Shown: positions 47,775 through 60,258 of the stretch, one piece after another | Position numbering within the stretch: position 1 is the stretch's first letter | Layout: each line of letters opens with the position of its first letter | NCBI GenBank assembly: GCA_964036315.1 | Contig: OZ038488.1 | Span: 69,718,342-69,782,341, forward strand | Direction of reading: 5' to 3' | DNA: 64,000 nt | Source of the DNA: Acanthosepion esculentum | Taxonomy: Eukaryota > Mollusca > Cephalopoda > Sepiida > Sepiidae | The notes under the pieces: model-generated | Databases searched by the model: none | Told to the model about the DNA's origin: nothing | What the model saw: the letters and a program-made list of their open reading frames with translations, nothing else | Translations under genes and position numbers: made by a program

Positions 47775-49339
47775 TGAATAGTGCGCAGTGAGTGTTGGTG
47801 CTAATATAACAGTATTCAATGTACAATAACAGGTAAAATTTATACTAATAATAAATATACATTTTGTTCTTTACCATTTGATACAACTCTGAGTTTCATG
47901 CATGTAGTTATCATCGGGTATGACCATTTAGTATTCATTGCTATAATGCAAGGAGGTTGTAATAAACTGTTCCCAAGCTGAACTGGATACCACTTGTTTC
48001 AAATGAATGTATTTATATTGAAATGATACAGTAACAAAACCTCTGCTTATCTGAACTAACTCCTGTCATCCACTATTTGTCACTCACAGTGACTTCAAGT
48101 TGACATAAATCAACCACTGCTACACATTGGCCTTCAGTCAAACAGAAATGACAGGTAGTAACATCTCTATAGTAGTCTTCATTCAGCTAACATAAAAATT
48201 CTTTTATACCTCCTTGGTAGAAGAACCAAATTTTAAGTACCAAGATGACACTATGCCATCTAAAATTTAGTCACATGATTTGTTATATTTAAAAAAAAAA
48301 AAAAAAAAAGTTTCAATGTCAAATGTAGAGACTTTAGTTTCAATTAAATAATTTCTTATTAATATATACTTTTTCAGTAACATCACATTTAATCATGTAT
48401 ACAAATAGATTAAAATAAATAAATTCTTCAAAATGGTATTGTCCTTGGAGATATTGTTTATTTCTCTAATTCCACCCAAGAGATAAATGATAGATTTTCT
48501 CTTTATAACAAAAAAAATCTCCAGAGAAGAAAATTATGAAAGAAAAAGTTTTAAAAAAAATCTTAATTCTCTGTTTGTTCATCTGAAAAGAAATATGTGA
48601 ATAGAAGATAATAGTTTGAGAATTATATTGGTGTAGTTAGAAAAGAAGAATTTTCTAATTAGCTCTGACCCAGTTACAAATCTGCAGTATTGCTTTTTAC
48701 CTACATTATGAGGCTGAGTGGCAATGCTCTTCTAAAATATTTTAAGCAGTCAATGAAATAAAATAGCTGCTTCATATTTAAATTTTATGAGATATTTTGG
48801 TGTAAACTGTTTATTCAGACTGAACAGCTGTGACCAAAATTATAAATCCATGCAAAATGCAGAAACATTAAGGAAAATCAATAAGAGAGAAACCATTTGA
48901 GAGTTCCAACAATTGTCACGTAACTGAAAATGGGATTTGAAATTTCAGGCATTTTATTTTAAAATAAACACATAAAAGCTAGTTTAATATGATTAGAGGA
49001 AAATATTTACCAAAATTTACAGATGATATTAAACCAAGATAATTTTAAATAAAATCAGATAATAAAGTTGCAAAAGAAATTACAACTAACAAGTTACATG
49101 TCATCTGCATTTATAGGCAAATACAAAATATGAAACAAAGATTACAAAGAGAAAAATGTTAACCTAGAGAATTGAAATTCATAAGATTCAAAAAAACATT
49201 TAAACTAAATTATCCTTGCTTCTAGTGATTTTTATTTAATGCTAATTCTTATCATAAATATTCATTAAGCTTAGTCTGACACAAGGCTACATAATAAAAT
49301 GGAAGTAATAGCTACCTGCCCTACAAATCAGCATTGAAA
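47770..49339. other. AT-rich unassigned DNA
   Basis: It contains an A homopolymer at 48291-48309. Nothing else was recognised. Confidence 0.4.
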
Positions 49340-49412
49340 AATTTTAGCTTTTACTAGAATTCAAACACTGACAACTGTTGAGAAATATGCAACTACTTCA
49401 ACCACTAATTCC
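49340..49412 (-). repeat. tRNA-like SINE head remnant
   Basis: The minus strand reads 'attagtggttgaagtagttg' and then a B-box-like 'gtgtttgaattctag' about 50 bp later. The spacing fits a tRNA-derived head, but both boxes are decayed. Confidence 0.45.
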
Positions 49413-50104
49413 TCATCAATATACTGATACTATAAAAGCTTTCAATTATAAACCTAAATATTTTTAAAGGATCACAGGATCATTAATTCATACCTATAAA
49501 TAACTGACTCCCCCACCAACCTATCCCAAGGGTATATTATAACTTCAGGAGGATGAAGAAAAGTATTTTAAAAATTTTAAATTTAGCTTTATTGCAATGG
49601 AAGAAGAAAAAGAGGTTATGAAGCTGGTCTTAAAAAGCAGCTGCCTTAAAATATCATCACATAATTCATGGCTTTATCTCAGACGAAAAATACACAACTG
49701 CATCTGTTGACATATGTAACATGAGCTAAAGGGAATTAGCAGAACTAATAAAGTAAAAGACAATATTTGTTCTTAATCAACTGTAATGATGAGCAGGAAA
49801 GAAATACACTATTTACAGAAGATGGTTGAGAAGATTAAGGAGTTAAAAACATGGAGGATAAGATAAAGCTTGAAGGAAACAAAAATTAAAATTGAAGAGA
49901 AAGGGGAGAAAAGAAAACCAAGACCAGGAATAGGAATAAAATTATTAAGCAAAACATTAAAAATATATTCAGTGGAACAAGAGAAAAAAAACAAACAAAA
50001 TTAACAAAAACAAAAAAACAAAAATCCAAAAAAAAATCACAGAAAATCAAAAGAAAACTAAATGTGAAAGCAACCAAAAACACTGGGTGGGTGTTAAAGA
50101 AACT
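49413..50104. other. AT-rich unassigned DNA, A-rich toward the end
   Basis: From about 49860 the + strand becomes A-rich with few T, leading into the T-depleted block. Confidence 0.45.
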
Positions 50105-50577
50105 CTGTGTGTGTGTGTGTACACACAGAGCAAGACAGAGAAAGGGGGCGAGAGAGCAAGACAGAGAAAGGGGGCCGAGAGAGCAAGACAGAGAAAGGGG
50201 GCCGAGAGAGCAAGACAGAGAAAGGGGGCCGAGAGAGCAAGACAGAGAAAGGGGGCCGAGAGAGCAAGACAGAGAAAGGGGGCCGAGAGAGCAAGACAGA
50301 GAAAGGGGGCCGAGAGAGCAAGACAGAGAAAGGGGGCCGAGAGAGCAAGACAGAGAAAGGGGGCCGAGAGAGCAAGACAGAGAAAGGGGGCCGAGAGAGC
50401 AAGACAGAGAAAGGGGGCCGAGAGAGCAAGACAGAGAAAGGGGGCCGAGAGAGCAAGACAGAGAAAGGGGGCCGAGAGAGCAAGACAGAGAAAGGGGGCC
50501 GAGAGAGCAAGACAGAGAAAGGGGGCCGAGAGAGCAAGACAGAGAAAGGGGGCCGAGAGAGGGGGCGAGAGAGCAAG
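50105..50577. repeat. 27-bp minisatellite, about 15 near-identical copies
   Basis: After a short (GT)n(AC)n lead-in, the unit 'gagagcaagacagagaaagg' plus 'gggccga' repeats with almost no change from about 50127. Because 27 is divisible by 3, all + frames and the - frames stay open and give 9-residue peptide repeats (for example REQDRERGP, and LGPLSLSCS on minus). The frames of 173-520 codons over this block are artefacts of repeat length and are not genes. High copy similarity suggests recent expansion. Confidence 0.95.
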
Positions 50578-50690
50578 ACAGATAGGGGGGCCGAGAGAAG
50601 GTGGGCGAGAGAGCAAGACGGGGGGGTAGCAAGACAGAGAGAGGGGGCGAACGAGCAGGGGGCGAGAGAGCAAGACAGAGACACAGAGAG
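50578..50690. repeat. Degenerate edge of the 27-bp minisatellite
   Basis: Variant units with G7 runs and indels, such as 'gacagataggggggccgaga', give way to GA repeats. Variation concentrated at one edge is typical of minisatellites. Confidence 0.85.
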
Positions 50691-51460
50691 AGAGAGACAC
50701 ACACACACACACAAAGAGAGAGAGACACACACACACACAAAGAGAGAGAGAGAGACACACACACACACAAAGAGAGAGAGAGAGACACACACACACACAA
50801 AGAGAGAGAGAGAGACACACACACACACAAAGAGAGAGAGAGAGACACACACACACACAAAGAGAGAGAGAGAGACACGGAGAGACAGAGAGAAAGACAC
50901 GGAACGAGACAGAGAGAGAGAGAGAGAGAGACATACACAGAGAGAGAGAGACAGACACACACACACAGAGAGAGAGACAGACACACACAGAGACAGAGAG
51001 AGAGACACACACACAGAGAGACAGACACACAGAGAGAGAGACACACGCACAGAGACACACACACACACACAGAGAGAGAGACAGAGAGAGAGTCACAGAG
51101 AGAGTCAGAGAGAGAGAGAGACACACACACACAAGAGAGAGAGAGAGACACACACAAGAGAGAGACACACACACAAGAGAGAGAGAGAGAGACACACACA
51201 CACACAGAGAGAGAGACACACACACAGAGAGACACACACACACACAGAGAGACACACACACACACAGAGAGAGACACACACACACAGAGAGAGACACAGA
51301 GAGAGAGAGACAAGAGAGAGAGAGAGAGACAAGAGAGAGAGAGACAAGAGAGAGAGAGAGACACACACGCGCAGAAAGAAAGAGACACAAAGAGAAAGAG
51401 AGACAGAGAGAAAGAGACAGAGTGAGCCAGAGAAAGAGAAAAATCCAAAGAAAGATAGAG
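50691..51460. repeat. 30-bp GA/CA repeat and irregular (GA)n(CA)n block
   Basis: About five copies of a 30-bp unit of (GA)n then (CA)n ending 'caaa' occupy 50731-50876. Irregular alternation of GA and CA runs follows to about 51460. T is almost absent from the + strand. Confidence 0.95.
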
Positions 51461-52180
51461 CTCGTCAACAAATTTAGGATTATGAGTTAAATCCTCACAG
51501 AGTCCTCAAAATTTGGTACCTTGGCCTATATTAAAGCTTAACTAGAAATAAGTGAGTGTCATCCAAAAGAGCAATCATTAGCAAACTAATCTCACTAACC
51601 ATTACACTTATAACTCACACTGGGTGTCTAACACGAAGCTCAGTTTAAAAAATATAGGTGCTTAAACATTCTCATCTCACTGACCATTATAACCAGACTT
51701 ATATGTGAAATAAAGCTTAGTAAACATTTAAAAAAATGGTTTTAAAAAAAAAACATGAAAGTTATTTTTTTAAATTAACAAGGAAGAATGATATTTTTTA
51801 AAAATAAAAATATAGGAAAGGGAGAGAGGAGGGGAGCAGAAGACAAAAACAAAAACCCAATTTTAAAAAAAGGGGGTGGGGATGTGAAAGAAAAACTAAT
51901 AAAAGAAAGAAAAAAAGGATAAAACTTTAACAAAATAAACAAAAATGCATGAAGAGGAGGAGAAAAGATAAAAAAAACAACAGAAGGAAAATGTCTTTAC
52001 GGATGCTAGTAGAGAAAGAAAAAAAATGAAGTTATGTTTGAGTGGATGCCAGAAAGCTCATGTGCTAGGCGCTATCTTGTTAATGATGCCCTAATAACAT
52101 CAAAGTGCTAATCGACAGTCTGGGGTCGCTCTGCTCTGGGCTATTCCAAAAACTAACACTAATTTACTCATTTCCTACTT

Positions 52181-52182
<2 letters not shown>
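51461..52182. other. A-rich unassigned DNA
   Basis: The + strand is purine-rich from about 51800 to 52030. No gene was recognised. Confidence 0.4.

Positions 52183-52217
<35 letters not shown>
52183..52217. repeat. (TG)n microsatellite
   Basis: A perfect TG run. Confidence 0.95.
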
Positions 52218-52218
<1 letters not shown>

Positions 52219-53394
52219 TATATAGATAAATAAACAATAAAACACACACATCCATAGAATATTTGTACCAAACCCAATAGCATTACACACACTTAAGAGC
52301 AGTTTGTATACAAACTACATACAGTTGTTTGGTTTCTGTTTTTATATTGTTATTCATACTGGAGAGGCAGTGAATATATGCAGTCAATTGCTTAAAACTA
52401 ATATTGGACTCAAATGATTTCAACATTGTATTAAAGAAAGAATATTTTTATTCTAAGAAAATTTACTTTGTCAAGCTTGCTGATTGGAGACCTCACATTT
52501 GTGAGCATTTAAACTTTATACATCATAAGTATGCCTTATTATAGAGCAATTAACTAATATCATTGAAAATTACAGCTGAAATGAGTTCTAGTCACACTAG
52601 GTGCACCATTGTTACCGCCTTGTGCAATTCTAAGCGAAGTTTAGTAAATATCAATAGACCAAAAAAACGTGAGACATTAAAGAAATTTATTCACTTTGAC
52701 TTTCTCATTTACTATGTATATGATATAATTTGTACCTCAAATTTTATTCTCATTCACAATTCCTAATTTGAGCACTTTAAAAATATAGGTACCTATAAGA
52801 TACAATAAAAATGCTATGAATTAATGTTGATTAATCTGATTTTTATGAAAAACTTATTTGAAGTGGTTTGCCACATGGTGTTCTTCATATAATTGGTGGG
52901 ACTGAGAATTTGCCCCTACAAATTTTCCAAACACATCATCATTAGTATTTTAACCTGAAAATTTTATTAATAATCTTTCCATAGTAAATGCATACATCTT
53001 TTATATTTTTTAATAAATGTACATTTCTGTATCTAATTAAATTGTCCATTAAAACAAATCAAAATATTTTTAAAAATTTAATAGATACAAATATTCAAAT
53101 ATGTATTTTTTATTATCAGCTGATATTATAAAAATTATAAAATTGATCTATTTATAACTGTCCATTTTTTTTAACACTACTGTAATTATTTAGATAACAT
53201 AATACTTGACAAACAAAATATTTACCCATTTTTCATTTTTAATTAATCAGTAACTATAAAAAAGTCAATTTTCAATTACTATAAAAATGTTTTACTGCAT
53301 TAATCAAGTATTATGGATACATTAATCAAATTTTGGTATATAAAAATTTTACTGCACTAATTGAAGACGTATTAATCAAGTGATTCCTATGTGC
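52218..53394. other. AT-rich unassigned DNA
   Basis: Nothing was recognised. Confidence 0.4.

Positions 53395-53466
<72 letters not shown>
53395..53466. repeat. (TA)n(CA)n compound microsatellite
   Basis: About 40 bp of TA followed by about 32 bp of CA. It lies on the 3' side of a minus-strand SINE whose family often carries such runs. Confidence 0.95.
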
Positions 53467-53470
<4 letters not shown>

Positions 53471-53539
53471 ACAATTTTATGGAAATATATGACAAAATAT
53501 TGATATTTAAAATTTCAGTGTCCACTCTTGCATATGTAA

Positions 53540-54080
53540 TCACATCAACATAACCATCACTTTAGTCTGGTGAAGTCCTAAAAGACAAAACTTGTCACAC
53601 AAAATTTTTCCCATTTTTCTTATATATTTGAAATGGCTGGCCACTAATAATTTCCAAGCACACCCATCTGCCAAATCCTATTACAGATGCCTGCTCAATC
53701 CATCTGTGGTTTTAAAATGCTGCAGCTATTCTGAGTGGACCTTAGTTTCTGAGAGAGAGAGCACTTAATCTGACAGGATAAATTTCCGGAACAGAGACAA
53801 TACACTCAAACCCTAGGTCAAAATAACTTCTAACTTTGTGCTAGCACAATCATTGATGGCTCCCAAATAGTTTCATCTACTCAATTCCACTGACAAGGCT
53901 TGGCTCAACATGGTTTGATTTTCCAGGCTGTTCCCAAGTGTGCCACACACTGAAATTGCCTCCACCAGTCGATAACATTTAGAAATCAAGAATTCATCTC
54001 AATGAATAAATCAGCCATGAAGAGATTCCAACCCAGAGCTCATAACATTCTAACCATTTGGCCTCACTGGATGTTTTTTA
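53540..54080 (-). repeat. tRNA-headed SINE (type S3), minus strand
   Basis: The minus strand has a head-like 'cagtgaggccaaatggttag' near 54050-54069, a B box 'gggttggaatctc' near 54022-54034, then 'aagccttgtcagtggaattg' near 53880-53899. From memory, this 'aagccttgtgagtggattt' block is typical of a SINE common in cephalopods, which also contains TA/TG runs. Confidence 0.6.
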
Positions 54081-55289
54081 TATATATATACATAAATTTG
54101 ACACACAATTAAAAGTGATCAATGAGGTAGAAACTTATAAACAATGGCTTGTTTGATTAAACTGTTCCTTGGAACTGACCTTATAAAAACTTCTTTTTCT
54201 TTTTATCCTTCCCTACGCAAAATTATTCATCTATTTCTATTAACATTTATATTATATATTGTCATTTGTGACAAGAATAATTATTTGCTTAAATATTACA
54301 ACTTTCAATATTTTTATTGAATAAAGTGTGCTACACATAACTCAGTAAATATGAATGGAAAAGCACCAATGGATTTTTATCTTGACAATCAGCAACAGAC
54401 AGTTAAATCTGAAGAGGTTTGAGGAAGCCTGAAAAAATATAAAATTTGCAGCAGAAAATATGATAGGATGGGCTAATTTTCTTATATTTAGAAGATGCTT
54501 TGAAGCATAAGATAAAAGATGCATATTATCTATGTAAAGAGAGTTTCTCTCAACTGTGAATAAAAATAGCTTGAAAGATTTGTTTAAATCTTCATAGGGA
54601 CAATTCTATTAAGACGAAAATTGTTATCAGTAACAACTCTAAAAACACCTGAAACCTTTTCCACAAGAATTCACATCATGAAACAAAAATCATTTTAGAG
54701 GTGAGGAAAAAACAGTTGGCTATAAACAAGGGTTCTGGATATATGGGCCATGCAAGAGAAAGAAGTTTCCAAATTGATAGAGCTGTGATTAAATGAGAAG
54801 AGACATGTGAAGAGTGAGAGATATGTGTAAAGATGGATGATAAACACATGAATCAATATAAAGATCATTGCAAACGGTTGTTTAAACACATACACACATA
54901 TGTAAGAGAGAGAAAAAGACAGATTTAAGGCACAGAGACAGGTGGGGAAGATTTATAACAAGAGTCATAGAGACAGGCAGTAGTGTTAAAATTAAATGAT
55001 TTTCAAATGTCTAATTAACTGGGAAAATATATAAGAAAGAAGTAATTTCTACTAATATATAGTGATTAAAAGAGAAATACAAACTGCTGAGAACTTTTGT
55101 ACAATGAACAATAGATTAGAAGTTCTAAGTACAATGCATAGCATTATCTCGTGTCTATTTACACTATTTACATTGTTCGGACTATTGTGCTAATCTTTGT
55201 CATATTCACATTTCAGCCATTGTACACTCCAGTTAAGTAATATACATTGGAATTTCAAACCAAACTCTTTATTTCATCCACCATGGTAG
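54081..55289. other. AT-rich unassigned DNA
   Basis: Nothing was recognised. Confidence 0.4.
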
Positions 55290-55475
55290 ATTGTTCTAGT
55301 TCCATATACCATGCTTTTCTGGATATCTCAGTTTCAGTTATCTCCCTTTAGTAACTCAACTATCCAAGCTTTTGTTCACCTCTGCTGTGGGCAGGTACTG
55401 AACTCACAACTCTTTGAGTCAAGTCACTGGATTACTTCAACCAACACTTTTATCCACTGGGCCATGTTTTTGATC
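55290..55475 (-). repeat. tRNA-like SINE head and body fragment
   Basis: On the minus strand 'atggcccagtggataaaagt' (A-box-like, about 55450-55469) is followed about 55 bp later by 'gttgtgagttcagtacc' (B-box-like). The body continues to about 55290. The family was not resolved. Confidence 0.6.
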
Positions 55476-57469
55476 TTTGCCAGATACCCATGGATAAATA
55501 TTTTTTCATTAAATATTTGTGTTACCAAGGATATCATGGATAGATTTTTATTAAAACAAATACATGAAGACTCACTTATTCTAATCATTACATATATAGA
55601 AACAAAGAAAACACTTGTAGTTGGTAAAAATATGAAATAATAATCATGATTTTTGACTTCATGTGAACAGTGTATAATGGCAAGGGTATCTTCATCTTAA
55701 GACTTCTAGAATAGGACTAAGAGACATTCACTTGTCTCCTGCAATTGATGTGGTTAAAACAAATGTTACTAACAGATCATGGTTGCTAAGATTAGTTATG
55801 ACCCTTGACTTAAGACCTGTTTGGTTTTCTGCCCTTAGCACATAGAAACATAAAAGCAGCTTTTATAAAGATAATGAAAACAAAATTCAACTTTGAAAAT
55901 GATATTGCATGCTCAGAAAAAGAGTGTAAAATATAAACTGCTAGGGATTGCTATGTGTCTATAAGACCATGGCTATTACCATTGAGTGACAAAGTAAATC
56001 ACCTACTTTTTATAATTAAAATGCATACTATAGAAAGTAGCAATTACCACTAAATTTAACTGATTAATCAACCAAGAAGTGGTCTGGCTAAGGATGCAAG
56101 TATAAAAGAAAGAATTCACAGAAATATCCGAGGGTATTCCAGCTTTCTGCAAAATATGCATGAAATACAAAAAGCTGAATGCAGACTCTTTCTTTTTTGT
56201 TGTCGTTGTTTTTCCTGGATGCATACTTTAATGAAACCACAAATATCGAAGAGTCCATTAGAATCAAGGTTCAGCATCTTGTTAAACATGGTACAGTTTG
56301 GCTGTGAAACTAAGAAAGACAATAAAGAAACTATTATTCTTCAGATATTGCATGGTATATATCTTTATCTGAATTTACCAACAATTCAGTAACTCTTACA
56401 AAATAGCCTAAAATTTGAACAGTTATTTGAACAACAGCTCAAAGTTCATGGAGCAATGGGTTCAATGAAAAAACACAATGGAATACTTGAGGGAACAGTG
56501 AAAAAAACCATAGAAGATGTAACTTAGAACTTCAATGTGGTTTCCACATGGATTATGATGGTTAAGAATAGTCTTCATAATATCAATGCATATAGACTCA
56601 ACCAAATGGCTTATCTTCCATAAACCCCAATGATCTTCCTCTGTAAGAGATTATATCAACAAGTAAAATTTTGGCAAAATAATTTCAATACAATATATTC
56701 AGCTAAAAAACAATCTCTTGGAATTTGTGTCATCTGACAAACTGTGACATGTGCTTCATCACCAAGTGAAACAAAACCTATCACAGATTTAAAATATAGG
56801 AGATATGGTATTATACAAGAGAAATGAGTGTGATCATTGGACTTGTCTCAACACAGTAATCACATGGTGTATAAATAGGTACTCTTCAGACATAGGGGTA
56901 CATTCATAAGAGTGCAGCCTTCCTGTCTGTCATGTATCCTGGCAGACACAGATATAGACCAGATTATTACTGCAAACGTGTATCCATCAAGATAAAGTGT
57001 CATATTTCTTTTACAATGCCAACTAATATGTACACTCAACAAAACAAGTACAGAGAAAACAATGAACCGTGACTTCAAAGGTGATAGCGGACAGATAATG
57101 AAGTTGAAAAAAGGATGCAGTTAAGGTGCAGCAGCTCCAAACAGGCCAAGGAGTAATTTAAAGTTTCAGTTCCCATAACAGTGGCTGAGCTTTGTAAACC
57201 TGGACAAAAAATAACTTTCAAACTCTGTAATGAAGAGGAGTGGATGAGAATGCATATTATAAGCACGGGAGGCAAATTAACATGAATTAGGGATTTTATG
57301 ATCAATGTCATCATGGGTCAGTTTCTTTACATCATTTGGAACTTAGTAATGTGAGACATTTTTACTTTGATTGTAGTAAAAACCTATTTGTTACAGAACT
57401 AGTATCTAAGAATCTTAGGTGTAAGAGCTATGCAATATTTTCTTATTCATATTTCCATTATACACAATT
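55476..57469. other. AT-rich unassigned DNA
   Basis: No coding region recognised. Several frames of 60-80 codons on both strands overlap one another and carry no motif. Confidence 0.4.
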
Positions 57470-57850
57470 CTTATTTGACATGTCTCTAAAAGATGACAAT
57501 TTCAATGACTTGTTGAGAAAAAAAGTAAAAACATTATTAAGGAAAGAGAACAATAAAAACAAGAATTAAGGCAGCAGAAGATAACAATTGATATTGCATT
57601 TAAATTTTTGAAAATCAAAGTTGACTGGAAAGAAATAAGCCAGAAGAGTTTCACAAGCAAGAAGTGCAAGAAAAGAAACTGTTAGCATAGAACTAATGGT
57701 TACGTCTAGCCATTTCAATAGTAAAATGATGAGACCTTGCCACTAACCAAGGACTGTGCTTACATTCATAAAGTCTAGGTACCAAAGAAAAAAGTTCATC
57801 AGAACAATTACCATGAAAATATTTATAAAAAACACTTGGAATAGCTTGGG
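57470..57850 (+). repeat. R1 interspersed repeat, third long copy
   Basis: The blocks 'gaacaataaaaacaagaa', 'gatattgcatttaaattttt', 'cacaagcaagaagtgcaaga' and 'agaacaattaccatgaaaat' align with 26990-27275 in order. Confidence 0.75.
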
Positions 57851-59264
57851 ATGGCAGTGGGAAAGTGACTGAAGCCAAGAGGCTAGGTCAGAACCAATAA
57901 AATTTCAGACCTTTCTTTGTATTTTTTAAAGGATCTCTAAATACATAACAAAAGCACCAGACCAGGTGTGACAGCAATAGACCTAGCAATTGAGTCAATA
58001 TAATCTTTCCACTTTATGTCAGCAGAAAACATTAGCCCAAGAAGTTGCAAGGAATCACTCTAAGAAAAGAATCATTGTTATAAGAGCTTTATAGATTAAT
58101 CTTCCAAATCAAGGAGTTCTAGCATAAATGTCCTGTAGAAAATAGCTGCTTCTGCAATTTTAACCATGGTTAATATTTCATCAGCCAAAATGTTTTGGGA
58201 TACTTTCCAAATACCCATGTTGTGGCCATTTAAATCTATGTACTTGCTACTACCACCAAACAAAAATTATATTTATCCTTCCAATCATTCATCCAAATTA
58301 AGCATTATTGTATGTAACAACCTTTAATCTTTCAAGATTCTTCAAACAAAGAATGAATATCTAAAAGTTGTTCTTTTCTCTCAGCCTTTTAAAAAACTTC
58401 AACATACTGTTTAATGCAGTCAATTTTTTATTGTTTCAATACTGCACTTATATCATAGCTCAGATCTGATCTAGTTTGGATTGATCACTACTTCAGCTGG
58501 TGAGTCAATTGTCTGACTTTTGTAACCTCACCTTTTGATATTTTATCTGAAAAATTGGGAGAGGCACTACATTTTTAATATAGACAGCTTGCTCAAATAT
58601 TATATTCACTGATTTTTTTCTGATTTTTCAAGCCAATATACTTAAAATTGGCCGATTCTTCTTATTTAATTCTACAAATTTACCAGAATGTATAACATTT
58701 TAAAAATATTTACTGCAATGTTTGTCACAATGAAAATTTTCTTCATATTTTTTTTAAAACTTTTGTTTTCTAATATTGAATGATACTGCAATTCTTTTTA
58801 GCTTGTCAAAGTCTGCAGTTATTGATATAGGTGCTTACTAAACTGTATTTTGCTACCTTTGATACAATTGCAAGTATGTGTGTGCATATATTTTCTGTTG
58901 AGAGATGAGCAATGTTTATGTAATGCAAAGAAATGTATGCATATTTATGTGCAACGGTTGATCACATAATCCAAAAGGTTATGCATGTGATATGGTGAAT
59001 TCAAAGTGTCTCAAAGACAAGGAGTTTGCAGTAGCAGCAAAGAACCTCTGATCTGATTATGTTCTACATCAACTATCATGGCATACCAGTGTCAAGACCA
59101 TTATCAAGATATCTGGCAATGGAACAGAGCACAAAGATAAATGGATTCATGTCTACTAAAAGCATGCAAAAACTCAAACTGCCGATTCATTTTCGCCCCT
59201 CTCATATCACTTATAAATGTATATTATGAAAAGTTCTCAGCCAAACCAAGAAGCTCCTAAAAAA
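57851..59264. other. AT-rich unassigned DNA
   Basis: Nothing was recognised. Confidence 0.4.
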
Positions 59265-59540
59265 TCTTATGAATGCTTTTTTTTATCCAATCATGAGACC
59301 CAGGTTCAAATCTGGAGAGGTAAACCCAGACTGTGGCACCTTTGGAAAGTGCCTGAAAACCATACCACAGGTTGACCTAAGCCTTGAAGTCACAAGTCAT
59401 TATGACTGAGGTTTTGATTGTACTGGCATTGTTCCAACTGCTGATCATGACAGTTATGTAGTCCCTCTCCCAAAAACTATAACTAATGTCCATTCAGCAT
59501 AGATCCTGAGGGGTTTGAACAAAGATACATGAGCCTGAGC
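59265..59540 (+). repeat. tRNA-headed SINE (type S3-like), plus strand
   Basis: A B box 'ggttcaaatctgg' lies near 59303-59315, then 'acctttggaaagtgcctgaa' and 'ggttgacctaagccttgaag' (59370-59389), a decayed form of the S3 body. The A box is not clear. Confidence 0.5.
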
Positions 59541-59575
59541 AGAAAAGTGTGCGCTCAGAAAACATGAGTAGTCAG

Positions 59576-59577
<2 letters not shown>

Positions 59578-59619
<42 letters not shown>
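59578..59619. repeat. (TA)n microsatellite
   Basis: A TA run downstream of the SINE body. Confidence 0.95.
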
Positions 59620-59624
<5 letters not shown>

Positions 59625-60076
59625 AACCATTTTCTATCATGTAAATAAGAAACATATGGGAATTAAAAATGAAAAGTAGTAAAATGGGAACTAATAAAAA
59701 TGGTGAAGAAAACACACAAAAAAATTTCAGTTAGTCTGTGTATGGAGAAGAAACTAAAGCTCATAGAATTCAAGACTGTGAATGAATTAATAAATAAAAA
59801 AGACTGGAATTATTTTCAACTGTATATTGATGCATTCTTTTCAAAAAATGTGCAAAAGGACTGCAAAGATCAGAAGTGTTTAAGGATAACAAACAGCAAT
59901 TTGAAAAGTGTGGTGCATGAAACAGTGTTATTGGGTAAATAACTAGAAAATATTGTGTGTGTGTGTGTGTGTTGAAAAATGCTGATGCCTGACTCATTTC
60001 TCAAAATCTGGCCAGAGTACTCTTTTTTTTTTCTTTGCCGGAAAGGTTTTCATGGCTGGGCTGAGAACTCTTCAGC

Positions 60077-60082
<6 letters not shown>
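59620..60082. other. AT-rich unassigned DNA with short (GT)n
   Basis: A GT run lies at 59954-59972. The 80-aa frame at 59700-59942 has no recognised domain. Confidence 0.4.

Positions 60083-60160
<78 letters not shown>
60083..60160. repeat. (TA)n(GA)n compound microsatellite
   Basis: About 52 bp of TA followed by about 26 bp of GA. Confidence 0.95.
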
Positions 60161-60258
60161 ACAGTAAGATATATAATCTGGTGTTCTTATTGATATTTTT
60201 TATTTTTATTTTTACAAAACAGTGCTCAATGTAAATTTACAGAACATAAATATTATAA

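Noticed and set aside
49886..51448. 520-aa and other long frames rich in Ser/Leu/Cys/Val or Arg/Glu/Asp
   Set aside because: They are translations of the 27-bp minisatellite and GA/CA repeats, and all frames on both strands stay open together.
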